Shown here: positions 20,042-28,429 of the stretch, piece by piece | Position numbering within the stretch: the stretch's first letter is position 1 | Layout of the letters: each line of letters opens with the position of its first letter | DNA from: Variovorax sp. UMC13 | GTDB lineage: Bacteria > Pseudomonadota > Gammaproteobacteria > Burkholderiales > Burkholderiaceae_C | Assembly (NCBI RefSeq): GCF_014170375.1 | Contig: NZ_LZZW01000010.1 | Span: forward strand, 186,001 to 250,000 | Reading direction: 5' to 3' | Length of the DNA stretch: 64,000 nt | Program-made: the position numbers and the translations under genes | Notes under the pieces: generated by a model | Databases searched by the model: none | Told to the model about the DNA's origin: nothing | Seen by the model: only the letters and a program-made list of their open reading frames with translations

Positions 20042-21274
20042 ATGAATCCCGACGCTCAAACCCTTTGGAAAGCGCCCCGCTGGGCCCTGGCGGTGCTGCT
20101 GGCCGTGCTCGGCATGCTGGGCCCGTTCTCGATCGACACCTACATCCCGGCCTTCTCGGGCATCGCGCGCTCGATCGGCGCCACGCCGGTCGAGATGCAG
20201 CAGACGCTGTCGGCCTACCTGTTCGGCTTCGCCTTCATGAACCTGTTCCACGGCGCGCTGTCGGACAGCTTCGGTCGCCGGCCGGTGGTGCTGTGGGGGC
20301 TGGCAGTGTTCACCCTCGCCTCGCTGGGTTGCGCGCTGTCGCAGACCATCGGCCAGCTGGTGCTGTTCCGGGCGCTGCAGGGCCTGTCGACCGGCGCGGG
20401 CATCGTGGTGTCGCGCGCGGTGATCCGCGACATGTTCCCGCCGGCCGAGGCGCAGAAGGTGATGGCGCAGGTCACGATCTACTTCGGCGTGGCGCCGGCG
20501 ATCGCGCCCATCGTGGGCGGCTTCCTGTTCGTGCACGCGGGCTGGCACAGCATCTTCTGGTTCCTGGTCGGCGTGGGCGTGGTGCTGTTCGTGGCCAACT
20601 GGAAGCTGCTGCCCGAGACGCTGCACCCCACGCATCGCCAGCCCTTCCATGCGCGCCACCTGATGCGCGGCTACTGGGACCTCTGCTCCGACCCGCGCTT
20701 CCTGCTGCTCGCGCTCGCGAGCGGCGTGCCCTTCAACGGCATGTTCCTCTACGTGCTGTCGGCGCCGGCCTTCCTGGGCGACCACCTGCAGCTCGCGCCG
20801 ACCCAGTTCTTCTGGTTCTTCCTGCTGACCATCGGCGGCATCATGGCCGGCGCCTGGGCCAGCGGCCGCATGGCGGGCAAGGTGCCGCCCAAGCGGCAGA
20901 TCCGCGACGGCTTCGTGATCATGCTCGCGACCTCGATGGTCAACGTGGCGGCCAACGCGCTGTTCGCGCCGCATCCGGCCTGGGCCATGTGGCCGATTGG
21001 CTTCTTCGCCTTCGGCTGGGCGCTGATGGTGCCGGTCGTGACCCTGCTGGTGCTTGACCTGCACCCGGAGCGCCGCGGCATGGCCTCGTCACTGCAGGCG
21101 GTGATCGGCTCGACCGCCAACGGCCTGGTGGCCGGCCTGATCGCGCCGCTGGTGATGCATTCGACGCTGGCCCTGGCCATCACCTCGATCCTGATGATGG
21201 GGATCGGGCTGGTGGCGTGGGTGTGGTTGCACCGACGGTGGCCTGAAATCGGGCGCAAGGTGGCGGAGTACTAG
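20042..21274 (+). CDS. Bcr/CflA-family multidrug efflux MFS transporter
   Basis: A 410-residue, 12-helix transporter. The N-terminal GPFSIDTYIPAFSGIA is characteristic of the Bcr/CflA (DHA1) family, followed by motif A as GALSDSFGRRPVVLWG and motif C-like glycines in helix 5 (APAIAPIVGGFLF). Members export bicyclomycin, chloramphenicol, sulfonamides or peptides; the substrate here is unknown. The ATG at 20042 follows the rpoD terminator; the upstream extension to 19829 lies inside rpoD. Two tandem repeat elements begin immediately after its stop. Confidence 0.88.
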   Translation: MNPDAQTLWKAPRWALAVLLAVLGMLGPFSIDTYIPAFSGIARSIGATPVEMQQTLSAYLFGFAFMNLFHGALSDSFGRRPVVLWGLAVFTLASLGCALSQTIGQLVLFRALQGLSTGAGIVVSRAVIRDMFPPAEAQKVMAQVTIYFGVAPAIAPIVGGFLFVHAGWHSIFWFLVGVGVVLFVANWKLLPETLHPTHRQPFHARHLMRGYWDLCSDPRFLLLALASGVPFNGMFLYVLSAPAFLGDHLQLAPTQFFWFFLLTIGGIMAGAWASGRMAGKVPPKRQIRDGFVIMLATSMVNVAANALFAPHPAWAMWPIGFFAFGWALMVPVVTLLVLDLHPERRGMASSLQAVIGSTANGLVAGLIAPLVMHSTLALAITSILMMGIGLVAWVWLHRRWPEIGRKVAEY

Positions 21275-21376
21275 CCCCCCCGAAGGCGATGCGGCACTTC
21301 GTGTCCGCGTCGCCCTCCCCCCCAGGGGGGCGGCACCGGCGGCCCGGCGAAGCCGGTTCCGCGGTAGCACCTGGCT
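21275..21376 (+). repeat. Oriented intergenic repeat, copy B (first of a tandem pair)
   Basis: It begins at the pump stop codon and contains CCCGAAGGCG, GTGTCCGCGTCGCCC, a C-run/G-run hairpin and CGGCCCGGCGAAGCCGG, ending TTCCGCGGTAGCACCTGGCT. The ending differs from that of the second unit but matches the first unit of the pair at 53015. Confidence 0.85.
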
Positions 21377-21476
21377 CTCCCCCGAAGGCTCGCGGCACTG
21401 CGTGTCCGCTTCGCCCTCCCCCTTCCGGGGGCGACACCAGCGGCCCGGCAAAGCCGGTTCCGCGGTGTCCCTGGTA
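21377..21476 (+). repeat. Oriented intergenic repeat, copy C (second of a tandem pair)
   Basis: The same block order as copy B, with the hairpin CCCTCCCCC / GGGGGCG and the ending TTCCGCGGTGTCCCTGGTA. It lies between convergent genes (Bcr/CflA pump and phhA). Confidence 0.85.
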
Positions 21477-21517
21477 AAGAAGAGAGAGAGGGCGCGAAGA
21501 CGACGGCGGCTGCGCGC

Positions 21518-22414
21518 TCAGGCCGGCTTGGCCTGCTTGCGCTTGGCGTCGTGGTACTGCCCCGTGCCGCGCACCAGCACGCGGTCGCTGGGCAGCACGT
21601 CGCCGGGCTGGTGTTCGGGTTGGCCGGCGATGCGGTCGTAGATCGGCGCGAAGTCGATCTTGGCGAGTTCGAGCAGCTGGGCCAGGCTGTCGATGACGAA
21701 GTAGCTTTCCTGGAAATCGTCGATGCGGTAGTTCGTACGCATCACGCGTTCGAGGTCGAAGCCGATGCGGTTGGGCGAGGCGTCCTCGAGCGAGAACACG
21801 CTCTCGGTGCGCGAGGACGCGATGCCCGCGCCGTAGATGCGCAGGCCGTCGCTCTGCTGGATCAGGCCGAACTCCACCGTGTACCAGTAGACCCGCGCCA
21901 GCTTGTCGAGCACGCCCAATTCCTTCGCGCGCAGGCCGCCCTGGCCGTAGGCCTGGATGTAGTCGGCGATCGACGGGTTCATCAGCATCGGCACATGGCC
22001 GAACACGTCATGGAACACGTCGGGCTCTTCCAGGTAGTCGAGCTCGTGCGGTTTGCGGATGAAGTTGCCCGACGGGAAGCGCCGGTTGGCCAGGTGCTCG
22101 AAGAACACCTCGTCGGGCACCAGGCCGGGCACGGCCACCACCTGCCAGCCGGTGCGCTGCATCAGCACCTCGCTGAGTTCCTCGAAGTCGGGAATGCGCT
22201 CGGCACCGATGGGCAGGTTCTTCATGCCCTCGACGAATGCGTCGCAGGCGCGGCCGGGCAGCAGTTTCGTCTGGCGCTCGAACAGCGTCTTCCACACCGC
22301 ATGCTCGGCCGGCGTGTAGTTCTGCCAGCCCTGGTCGATGGTCCAGTCCGGACGCTCGGGCTTGGCCGCATCGCCGGCCGCGAGCCCGTGCTTCGTCGCT
22401 TCGGCGGCCAGCAT
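21518..22414 (-). CDS. phhA: Phenylalanine-4-hydroxylase
   Basis: A 298-residue monomeric bacterial-type phenylalanine hydroxylase converting phenylalanine to tyrosine with tetrahydropterin and O2. The non-haem iron ligands are visible as H135 and H140 (PDVFHDVFGH) and E181 (YWYTVEFGL). The pterin-binding region includes GLVPDEVFFEHLANRRFP. It starts 2 bp after the hpd stop, so the two form an operon for phenylalanine/tyrosine catabolism to homogentisate. The aminotransferase and the pterin-recycling dehydratase are not in this window. Confidence 0.95.
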   Translation of the reverse strand: MLAAEATKHGLAAGDAAKPERPDWTIDQGWQNYTPAEHAVWKTLFERQTKLLPGRACDAFVEGMKNLPIGAERIPDFEELSEVLMQRTGWQVVAVPGLVPDEVFFEHLANRRFPSGNFIRKPHELDYLEEPDVFHDVFGHVPMLMNPSIADYIQAYGQGGLRAKELGVLDKLARVYWYTVEFGLIQQSDGLRIYGAGIASSRTESVFSLEDASPNRIGFDLERVMRTNYRIDDFQESYFVIDSLAQLLELAKIDFAPIYDRIAGQPEHQPGDVLPSDRVLVRGTGQYHDAKRKQAKPA

Positions 22415-22416
22415 GT

Positions 22417-23505
22417 TCAGGCCTCGGTGGTGTCGAGGACGCCGCGGCGGATCTGGTCGCGCTCCAGCGATTCGAACAGCGCCTTGAAGTTGCCCTCGCC
22501 GAAGCCTTCGCGGTAGTTGCCCTGGCGCTCGATGAACTCGAAGAACACCGGGCCGAAGGTCGGCGTGGAGAAGATCTGCAGCAGCAGGCGGGCATGGCCG
22601 CCCTCGGTGGTGCCGTCCATCAGGATGCCGCGCGCCTGCAGTTCCGCCACGTTCTGGCCGTGGCCCGGCAGGCGGCCGTCGAGCATCTCGTAGTAGATGT
22701 CGTTGGGCGCGGTGGCGGTCTGCACGCCGGCCATCGCCAGCTTGTCGACCGCGTCCTGCAGGTTGTCGCAGATCAACGCGATGTGCTGGATGCCTTCGCC
22801 GTTGAACTGCATCAGGAATTCCTCGATCTGGCCGCCGCCCTTCTTCGATTCCTCGTTGAGCGGGATGCGGATCATGCCGTCGGGCGCCGACATGGCCTTG
22901 GAGGTCAGGCCGGTGTATTCGCCCGAGATGTCGAAGTAGCGGATCTCGCGGAAGTTGAACAGCTTCTCGTAGAAGTCGGCCCAGAAGGTCATGCGGCCGC
23001 GGTAGACGTTGTGCGTCAGGTGATCGATCAGCTTCAAGCCATGGCCGACCGGGTGGCGGTCCACGCCCTCGATGAACTCGAAGTCGATGTCGTAGATCGA
23101 CTTGCCTTCCTCGAAGCGGTCGATCAGGTACAGCGGCGCGCCGCCGATGCCCTTGATGGCCGGCAGGCGCAGTTCCATCGGGCCGGTGGGGATCTCGATC
23201 GGCTGGGCGCCGAGTTCGAGCGCGCGGTTGTAGGCCTTGTGGGCATCCTTCACGCGGAAAGCCATGCCGCAGGCCGAGGGACCGTGCTCGGCCGCGAAGT
23301 AGGCGGCGGCGCTCTTGGGTTCGCGGTTGACGATGAAGTTGATGTCGCCCTGGCGGTACAGCACCACGTCCTTCGAGCGGTGCTTGGCGACGAGCGTGAA
23401 GCCCATCATCTCGAACACCGGCTCGAGCACGCCCGGCGTGGGCGATGCGAACTCGACGAATTCGAAGCCTTGCAGGCCCATGGGGTTGTCGAACAGATCG
23501 GCCAT
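22417..23505 (-). CDS. hpd: 4-hydroxyphenylpyruvate dioxygenase
   Basis: A 362-residue Fe(II) enzyme converting 4-hydroxyphenylpyruvate to homogentisate. The family's metal-site segments are all present: [11 protein letters not shown] near residue 170, [11 protein letters not shown] in the second half, and [20 protein letters not shown] near the C-terminus. The length equals that of Pseudomonas HPPD. The ATG at 23505 gives the conserved [13 protein letters not shown] start. It is the first gene of the hpd-phhA operon and is divergent from a Lrp-family regulator, whose likely sites lie in the 121-bp intergenic gap. Confidence 0.96.
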   Translation of the reverse strand: MADLFDNPMGLQGFEFVEFASPTPGVLEPVFEMMGFTLVAKHRSKDVVLYRQGDINFIVNREPKSAAAYFAAEHGPSACGMAFRVKDAHKAYNRALELGAQPIEIPTGPMELRLPAIKGIGGAPLYLIDRFEEGKSIYDIDFEFIEGVDRHPVGHGLKLIDHLTHNVYRGRMTFWADFYEKLFNFREIRYFDISGEYTGLTSKAMSAPDGMIRIPLNEESKKGGGQIEEFLMQFNGEGIQHIALICDNLQDAVDKLAMAGVQTATAPNDIYYEMLDGRLPGHGQNVAELQARGILMDGTTEGGHARLLLQIFSTPTFGPVFFEFIERQGNYREGFGEGNFKALFESLERDQIRRGVLDTTEA

Positions 23506-23564
23506 CGTGTGTCTCCAGAAAATGCGGGTGGGGTTGCCCTCGATGCTAGGCGCTCGCCACACAC

Positions 23565-23616
23565 GATTCCTGCAACTTGGGCTCGCGCCGAGGCAGGCAA
23601 CGCAAGATTCCTGCAA
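23565..23616. promoter_or_regulatory. Direct repeats, candidate Lrp-family sites in the hpd/lrp gap
   Basis: The 11-mer GATTCCTGCAA occurs at 23565-23575 and again at 23606-23616, 41 bp apart (about four helical turns). The second copy also forms an inverted repeat, GCAGG...CCTGC, across 12 bp. Regularly phased sites are typical of Lrp/AsnC octamers. Confidence 0.5.
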
Positions 23617-23626
23617 AATGTAGCGC

Positions 23627-24109
23627 ATGAGCGCTCCAGTCGAACTCGACACCATTGATTTGCGCGTGCTTCGCGCGTTGCAGGCCAACGGCCGCGCCAC
23701 CTACGACGAGCTGGCGGCGCAGGTCAGCCTGTCCTCGTCCGCCACCCTGCGGCGGGTCAAGCGGCTGGAGGAATCGGGCGTGATCCAGGGCTATGTGGCG
23801 CTGCTGCGGCCCGAGCGCGTGGGCCTGCCGCTCACGGCCTACATCAACGTGCGGCTGGAAAAGCACACCGAGAGCCACAAGCGCAACCCGATGGACGCCT
23901 TCCGCGCGTCCATCCAGGGCTGGCCCGAGGTGATCGAGTGCGCCTCGCTCACCGGCGACATGGACTACCTGCTGCGCGTGGTGGTGGCCGACATGGCGCA
24001 CTACTCGCGCTTCGTGATGGACACGCTGCTCAAGCACCCCAGCGTGCAGGACTGCAAGACCAGCTTCGTGCTCGACAAGGTCAAGACAACGACTGCCCTG
24101 CCCATCTAG
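23627..24109 (+). CDS. Lrp/AsnC-family transcriptional regulator
   Basis: A 160-residue regulator with an N-terminal helix-turn-helix ([20 protein letters not shown], then [19 protein letters not shown]) and a C-terminal RAM ligand-binding domain containing [21 protein letters not shown] (split here by one position from the canonical spacing). Lrp-family proteins bind amino acids and form octamers. It is divergent from hpd-phhA, so it most probably controls phenylalanine/tyrosine breakdown in response to one of these amino acids. A GC hairpin without a T-run follows at 24112-24126. Confidence 0.92.
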   Translation: MSAPVELDTIDLRVLRALQANGRATYDELAAQVSLSSSATLRRVKRLEESGVIQGYVALLRPERVGLPLTAYINVRLEKHTESHKRNPMDAFRASIQGWPEVIECASLTGDMDYLLRVVVADMAHYSRFVMDTLLKHPSVQDCKTSFVLDKVKTTTALPI

Positions 24110-24136
24110 CCCCCGCCCGCGGCGGGAGCCTCCGAA

Positions 24137-27100
24137 TCAGAACTTGCCAAGCACGTTCAGGAAGAAGCCCTTGCTGCGGTAGCTCAGGTCGGTCAGGTCG
24201 TCGGAGTAGTCGGTGAAGTTGTAGCCCACGCCGACCTTGAAGTTCTCGTTGACGTGGTAATACCCGGCCGTGAGCCAGCCGGTCTTGCGGTCCTGCAGTT
24301 CCTTGGCGCGCAGCGAGCGCAGTTCCAGCATCCAGTCCCAGTTGCGCACCAGCTTCCAGTCGACGCGGACCACGGCGAGTTCGGCCGTGCTCTTGAACCA
24401 GGGCGCCGAGTTGTCGCGGCTCGCGCGCAGGTCGCCGCGGCGCCAGGCGTACTTGCCGCCGATCGTCCAGCGCTGGTTGATGTCGTAGGTCGCATCGACC
24501 GCGAACACGTGGCTGCGCTGCTGGTAGTCGATGCCGGTGCTGTTGACCGTGCCCATGTTGCTGTCCAGCCCGGTGTTGACCACCTGCCCCGGCGACGAGA
24601 GGTCGTAGAGGAAGGTGTACTTGAACAGCAGGTTCAGCTTGTCGTTGAGCGCCGGGCGCAGGCCGTAGCCGACCATGGCCTCGGTGTACTTGGCGGCGTT
24701 GAGCGCGCCGCTGCTGCTGTCGCTGTCGGCCCAGTTGAGCTTGCCGATCCAGCGCGCGTCGCGGTCCACCTTCCAGCTGAAGGAATTCTTCAGCAGCCAG
24801 CTGGTGCGCTCTTCCACCGCGCCCGCGTCCTTGCGGTACTCGATGCCGCCGCTGTACTTGACGGTCTCGCTCGAATAGCCGGCCGTGGTGGCCACAGCCT
24901 CGCGCTTCATCACGCCCAGGGTCTCGGCACCGATCCAGCCGTTCTCGAAGTTCAGGCCGAAGGTCCAGCGCGTGTCGGGCGCGTACTGCACGCCGTAGGC
25001 ATGGGTCAGGCCCGGCTGGGTGCCGGTGCTCTGGCGGTGCTCGGTGAACAGCGTGAGCCCGTCGCCGACGCGCGAGCGCGCACCGGTCACGAGGTTGCCG
25101 CCGCGGCCGATCAGGTTCTCGTCGGTGCGGCCGGTGTCGGCCACGTAGGTCATGTAGACGCTGGAACGGTCGTCGTACTGGTAGTCGACGCCGGCCTTGC
25201 CGGCCGCGCCGCCGTCGCCGCCCGAGAGCTCGGCGCGCAGCGCCAGCTTGTCGTTCACGCGGTACTTGCCGCCCAGGCCCAGGCGGTCGTTCTCCTGCCG
25301 CGTGCCGGTCGTGCGCAGGCTCTTCTGCGCGAAGCCGTAGAGGCTGTAGCGCTCGGCGCCGGTGTACTCGAGCTGCACCGCGGCATCGGTGCGTTCGCCG
25401 TGCACCGCCTGCGTGCTGGGCAGCGAGGGGCTGGTGATGACCGCGTCCCCACTCTTCTCGTCATGGCGCAGGCCCAGGCCCAGCTTCCACGCCGGCGCGA
25501 ACTGCCAGCCGTACTGCACATCGAGCACGTCGCTGTTGTAGCCGTCGCGTTCGTCGCGGCGGTCGGCCTTCAGGCGCAGCTCGCCGGTCTCGCCGATCGG
25601 CACGTTGGCGGAGGCGCCCACCTGCGTGGTCTGGTTGCTCGCGTACTGGCCGGGCGCGGAGAAGCCCGCGTCGCGCGACTGGGTGTAGGCGCCGATGCGG
25701 CCGCCCGAGGCGATGCCGAAGTCGCGCAGGTCGCCCTGGCCTTCGAGGCGCCAGGCGTTGGCCCGGCCCGAGGGGCCGTTGCCGAACTGCGTCGAGCTGA
25801 AGTTGAAGCCGCCGTCCAGCGAGTTGAGCTGGTGCGTGCCCGGGCCTTCGCTGCGCGCCACCTCGGCCTTGAGGTAGGTGCTCTCGGTCTTGCGCAGCGT
25901 GAGGTCGGCACCGGCCAGGCGCTGGTCGGCGCCGATCTGGTCCTGGCGCGCGGCCGTCACGCCCACACCCACGTGGTCGTTGGCCCACCACGACACGCGC
26001 GCGCCCGTCGCCATGGTGTCGAGCGAGCTGGTCAGCGGCGTGTATTCGTAGTCCACCACCAGGTAGACCGGCATGCCCGCGAAGCCGCCGGCGCGCACCA
26101 GCGAGCCGTCGTCGGCCAGGCTCGACAGCGGCGAGGACAGCAGCACGCGGCCCTGCAGGTAGTCGATCTCGTAGTCGGAGGTCGGCACCAGCTGCGAGCG
26201 CTTGAGCACGAAGCCCGAGTCGCGGTCGCGGATCTCGATGCTCACGCGCTCCGCACCGCGCGTGATGTCCTGGTTGCGAAGGTAGTAGAGCGAGCCGCCG
26301 GTGCCGCGGAATTCCTCGCGTGCCGCCAGCGTGCCGGGCTCGGCCGCATAGGCGTCGACCTTGAGCCGCGCCTCGCCGAAGGAGGTCGTCTCGTCGCCCA
26401 GGTAGCGGCCGTAGAAGCCGTAGAGGCCGCGGCTGATGCGGGTCAGTTCGGTGTCGCCGAAGTTGAGCTTGAAGTTGCCCCACATCGCCTGCGAGCGACC
26501 GTCGTCCACGCGCAGGTAGAAGCGGCCCTGGGTCGGCGCGTCCTCGATCGAGGTCGAGTCGTCGCCGAAGGTGCTCCACGACTCGGTCGGGTCGAAACGC
26601 CGGAACAACGAGGTCGGGTCCTTGTGGTCGAGGTTGCGGAACATCTCGTCGAGCGGACGCTCCTCGGTGTCGAGGCTGGCCGTGAGTGTCCAGCGCTCGT
26701 TGAGCTGGCCCTTGGCGTAGCCCGCGAGCCGGCCCTCGCTCCAGCTGCCGCCGCCGTAGCGGTTGCGGTCGTTGGTCACCAGCGCGGCCGGGCCGCTGAC
26801 GCTGTTCTTGCCGATCGTGAGGTCGGCCTGGCCGATGAAGAACCAGTCGCTGGTCGGCAGGTCGAAGTCGCGGCGGTAGATGCGCGCGGCGCCCTGCGCG
26901 TCGACCACGGCGATCTCGCCGGTCTGCACGCTGCGCGGCACCAGCTGCTGGAACACGAAGCGTCCGTTGTCGTCCACCGGCACCGCGAAGCCCAGTGCGC
27001 GCACCGTCTCGCCCGGGCGGATCGACGCGCCGCTGGCGGTCACCGTGCCGGCCTGCAGCGGGATGTTGGCGATCGCGAGGTTGCTCTTGCCGTAGGCCTG

Positions 27101-28429
27101 CAGCAGCTCGCGCTCGGGCTCGGGCGTCTTCAGGTCGGGGACATGGCGCTCGGCCACCGACAGCGAGAGGTCGTCGGTCTCGTCGAAGCGGCCCTGGCGG
27201 TCGTAGACACGCAGGCGGTAGTAGATCTTGCCGCCGCCGGCGTCGGCATGGCGCTCGAGCAGGCCCGCGGGCACGGTCCACTCGCCGCGCATCTCCGCAT
27301 CCAGCGGCACGGTGGCCAGCGGGCGGCGCTGCATCACGTCGTTGGCAGTGAACAGGCGCAGCTCGGCCTTGGCGGTGAACAGGCGGTAGTTGCTGTAGCC
27401 GGCGAAGCGCACGGTGTCGCCGGCCACCACGGTGGCGGGCCAGGCCGAGGCGCTCAGGCGGCGCGGTGCCGACAGGTTGTCGTACTGCAGGCGCAGCTGG
27501 TTGCGCTCGAGCTGCACGTCGACGCAGCGCTGGCGGTCGGCGCTGGTGGCGGCGATGCCGTCGGCGCCCAGCAGCTGGCCGTCAACCGTGATGCGCAGCG
27601 GCGCCTCGTCGGTGCCGAAGGCGGTCAGTGTGCCGCAGGCCGTGGGGTCGGTGGCGGGCGTGCCGGGGCGCACGATGGCTGGCGTCACCTCGGTCCAGTA
27701 GACGCGCACCTCGACGCGCCGGTTGGCGGGCCAGTTGGCCGGGTCCTGCGCGGGCACGGCCAGCGGCTCGCTCTCGCCGCGCGAGGCGGCACTGGCCGCG
27801 CCCGCGGGCAGGCCCAGCTGCTGCGTCAGGTAGCGGCCCACCTGCTGGGCGCGCGCCAGGCCCAGGGCCTGGTTGTCGGCGAAGCGCGGCTTCAGCTGCG
27901 GGCTGATGCGCTGCACGTCGGTGTGGCCGACGATCTCGAAGCGCAGGCCGGTGCGGCCCTTCACCTGCGCCACGATCTGGTCAAGGCGCTCGCGGTCGTC
28001 GGGCCGCAGCAGGTCGGCGCCGGAGGCGAAGCGCGGCGTGCTGCTGTCGCTGCGCGGCACGGGCTGCGCGGCGATGGTGCTGGCGGGCGTGCCGCCCACG
28101 CGCTCGCGCTTGTCGCCCAGCACGAAGACGGCCTTCGGCAGTTCGCGCTCGGCGCTGCGCGGAATGACGTCGGTGCCGGAGATCTCCACCGCGCGTGGGT
28201 CGGCCGCGCTGCGGTCGAGCATGCGGCCGCGCACTTCGGCGCTGCCGTGGCGGGTGTCTGATCCCGAGGTCTGGGCCGGCGTCTGGGCCGCGGCCCAGCC
28301 CATGGCGAAGCAGGCACTGGTGACGGCGCTCGCCAGGGCGATGCGCTTCGGAAGCTTTCTCATGGAGGCTCGCTGGGTCGAAATCGGTTGCGGGGTGTCG
28401 TTCATGGCGGTGGGGGCTCCGGGCCTCAT
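24137..28429 (-). CDS. OmpA-domain plus predicted outer-membrane beta-barrel protein
   Basis: A 1,430-residue exported protein. A signal peptide (MRKLPKRIALASAVTSACF, to about residue 50) follows an odd 22-residue N-terminal extension; the ATG at 28363 would give a conventional signal. Residues about 125-235 are an OmpA-like peptidoglycan-binding domain (RFEIVGHTDV, LGLARAQQVGRYL, ANRRVEVRVYW). Next come Ig/carboxypeptidase-like segments to about 530, and then about 900 residues of alternating strands rich in Tyr, Asp and Gly, ending in Phe (FFLNVLGKF), as expected of a large outer-membrane barrel. The ATG at 28429 overlaps the stop of the giant upstream gene (ATGA). I infer that it anchors or translocates that protein; no function is established. 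Confidence 0.85.
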   Translation of the reverse strand: MRPGAPTAMNDTPQPISTQRASMRKLPKRIALASAVTSACFAMGWAAAQTPAQTSGSDTRHGSAEVRGRMLDRSAADPRAVEISGTDVIPRSAERELPKAVFVLGDKRERVGGTPASTIAAQPVPRSDSSTPRFASGADLLRPDDRERLDQIVAQVKGRTGLRFEIVGHTDVQRISPQLKPRFADNQALGLARAQQVGRYLTQQLGLPAGAASAASRGESEPLAVPAQDPANWPANRRVEVRVYWTEVTPAIVRPGTPATDPTACGTLTAFGTDEAPLRITVDGQLLGADGIAATSADRQRCVDVQLERNQLRLQYDNLSAPRRLSASAWPATVVAGDTVRFAGYSNYRLFTAKAELRLFTANDVMQRRPLATVPLDAEMRGEWTVPAGLLERHADAGGGKIYYRLRVYDRQGRFDETDDLSLSVAERHVPDLKTPEPERELLQAYGKSNLAIANIPLQAGTVTASGASIRPGETVRALGFAVPVDDNGRFVFQQLVPRSVQTGEIAVVDAQGAARIYRRDFDLPTSDWFFIGQADLTIGKNSVSGPAALVTNDRNRYGGGSWSEGRLAGYAKGQLNERWTLTASLDTEERPLDEMFRNLDHKDPTSLFRRFDPTESWSTFGDDSTSIEDAPTQGRFYLRVDDGRSQAMWGNFKLNFGDTELTRISRGLYGFYGRYLGDETTSFGEARLKVDAYAAEPGTLAAREEFRGTGGSLYYLRNQDITRGAERVSIEIRDRDSGFVLKRSQLVPTSDYEIDYLQGRVLLSSPLSSLADDGSLVRAGGFAGMPVYLVVDYEYTPLTSSLDTMATGARVSWWANDHVGVGVTAARQDQIGADQRLAGADLTLRKTESTYLKAEVARSEGPGTHQLNSLDGGFNFSSTQFGNGPSGRANAWRLEGQGDLRDFGIASGGRIGAYTQSRDAGFSAPGQYASNQTTQVGASANVPIGETGELRLKADRRDERDGYNSDVLDVQYGWQFAPAWKLGLGLRHDEKSGDAVITSPSLPSTQAVHGERTDAAVQLEYTGAERYSLYGFAQKSLRTTGTRQENDRLGLGGKYRVNDKLALRAELSGGDGGAAGKAGVDYQYDDRSSVYMTYVADTGRTDENLIGRGGNLVTGARSRVGDGLTLFTEHRQSTGTQPGLTHAYGVQYAPDTRWTFGLNFENGWIGAETLGVMKREAVATTAGYSSETVKYSGGIEYRKDAGAVEERTSWLLKNSFSWKVDRDARWIGKLNWADSDSSSGALNAAKYTEAMVGYGLRPALNDKLNLLFKYTFLYDLSSPGQVVNTGLDSNMGTVNSTGIDYQQRSHVFAVDATYDINQRWTIGGKYAWRRGDLRASRDNSAPWFKSTAELAVVRVDWKLVRNWDWMLELRSLRAKELQDRKTGWLTAGYYHVNENFKVGVGYNFTDYSDDLTDLSYRSKGFFLNVLGKF

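Noticed and set aside
24112..24126. GC hairpin CCCGCC / GGCGGG after the Lrp gene as a terminator
   Set aside because: The stem is only six pairs with a three-base loop and no T-run on either strand, so I did not list it as a feature.
24254..28261. A plus-strand open frame of 1,335 codons opposite the OmpA/barrel gene
   Set aside because: The same antisense artefact; no domain, no ribosome binding site, and the minus-strand frame has clear OmpA motifs.
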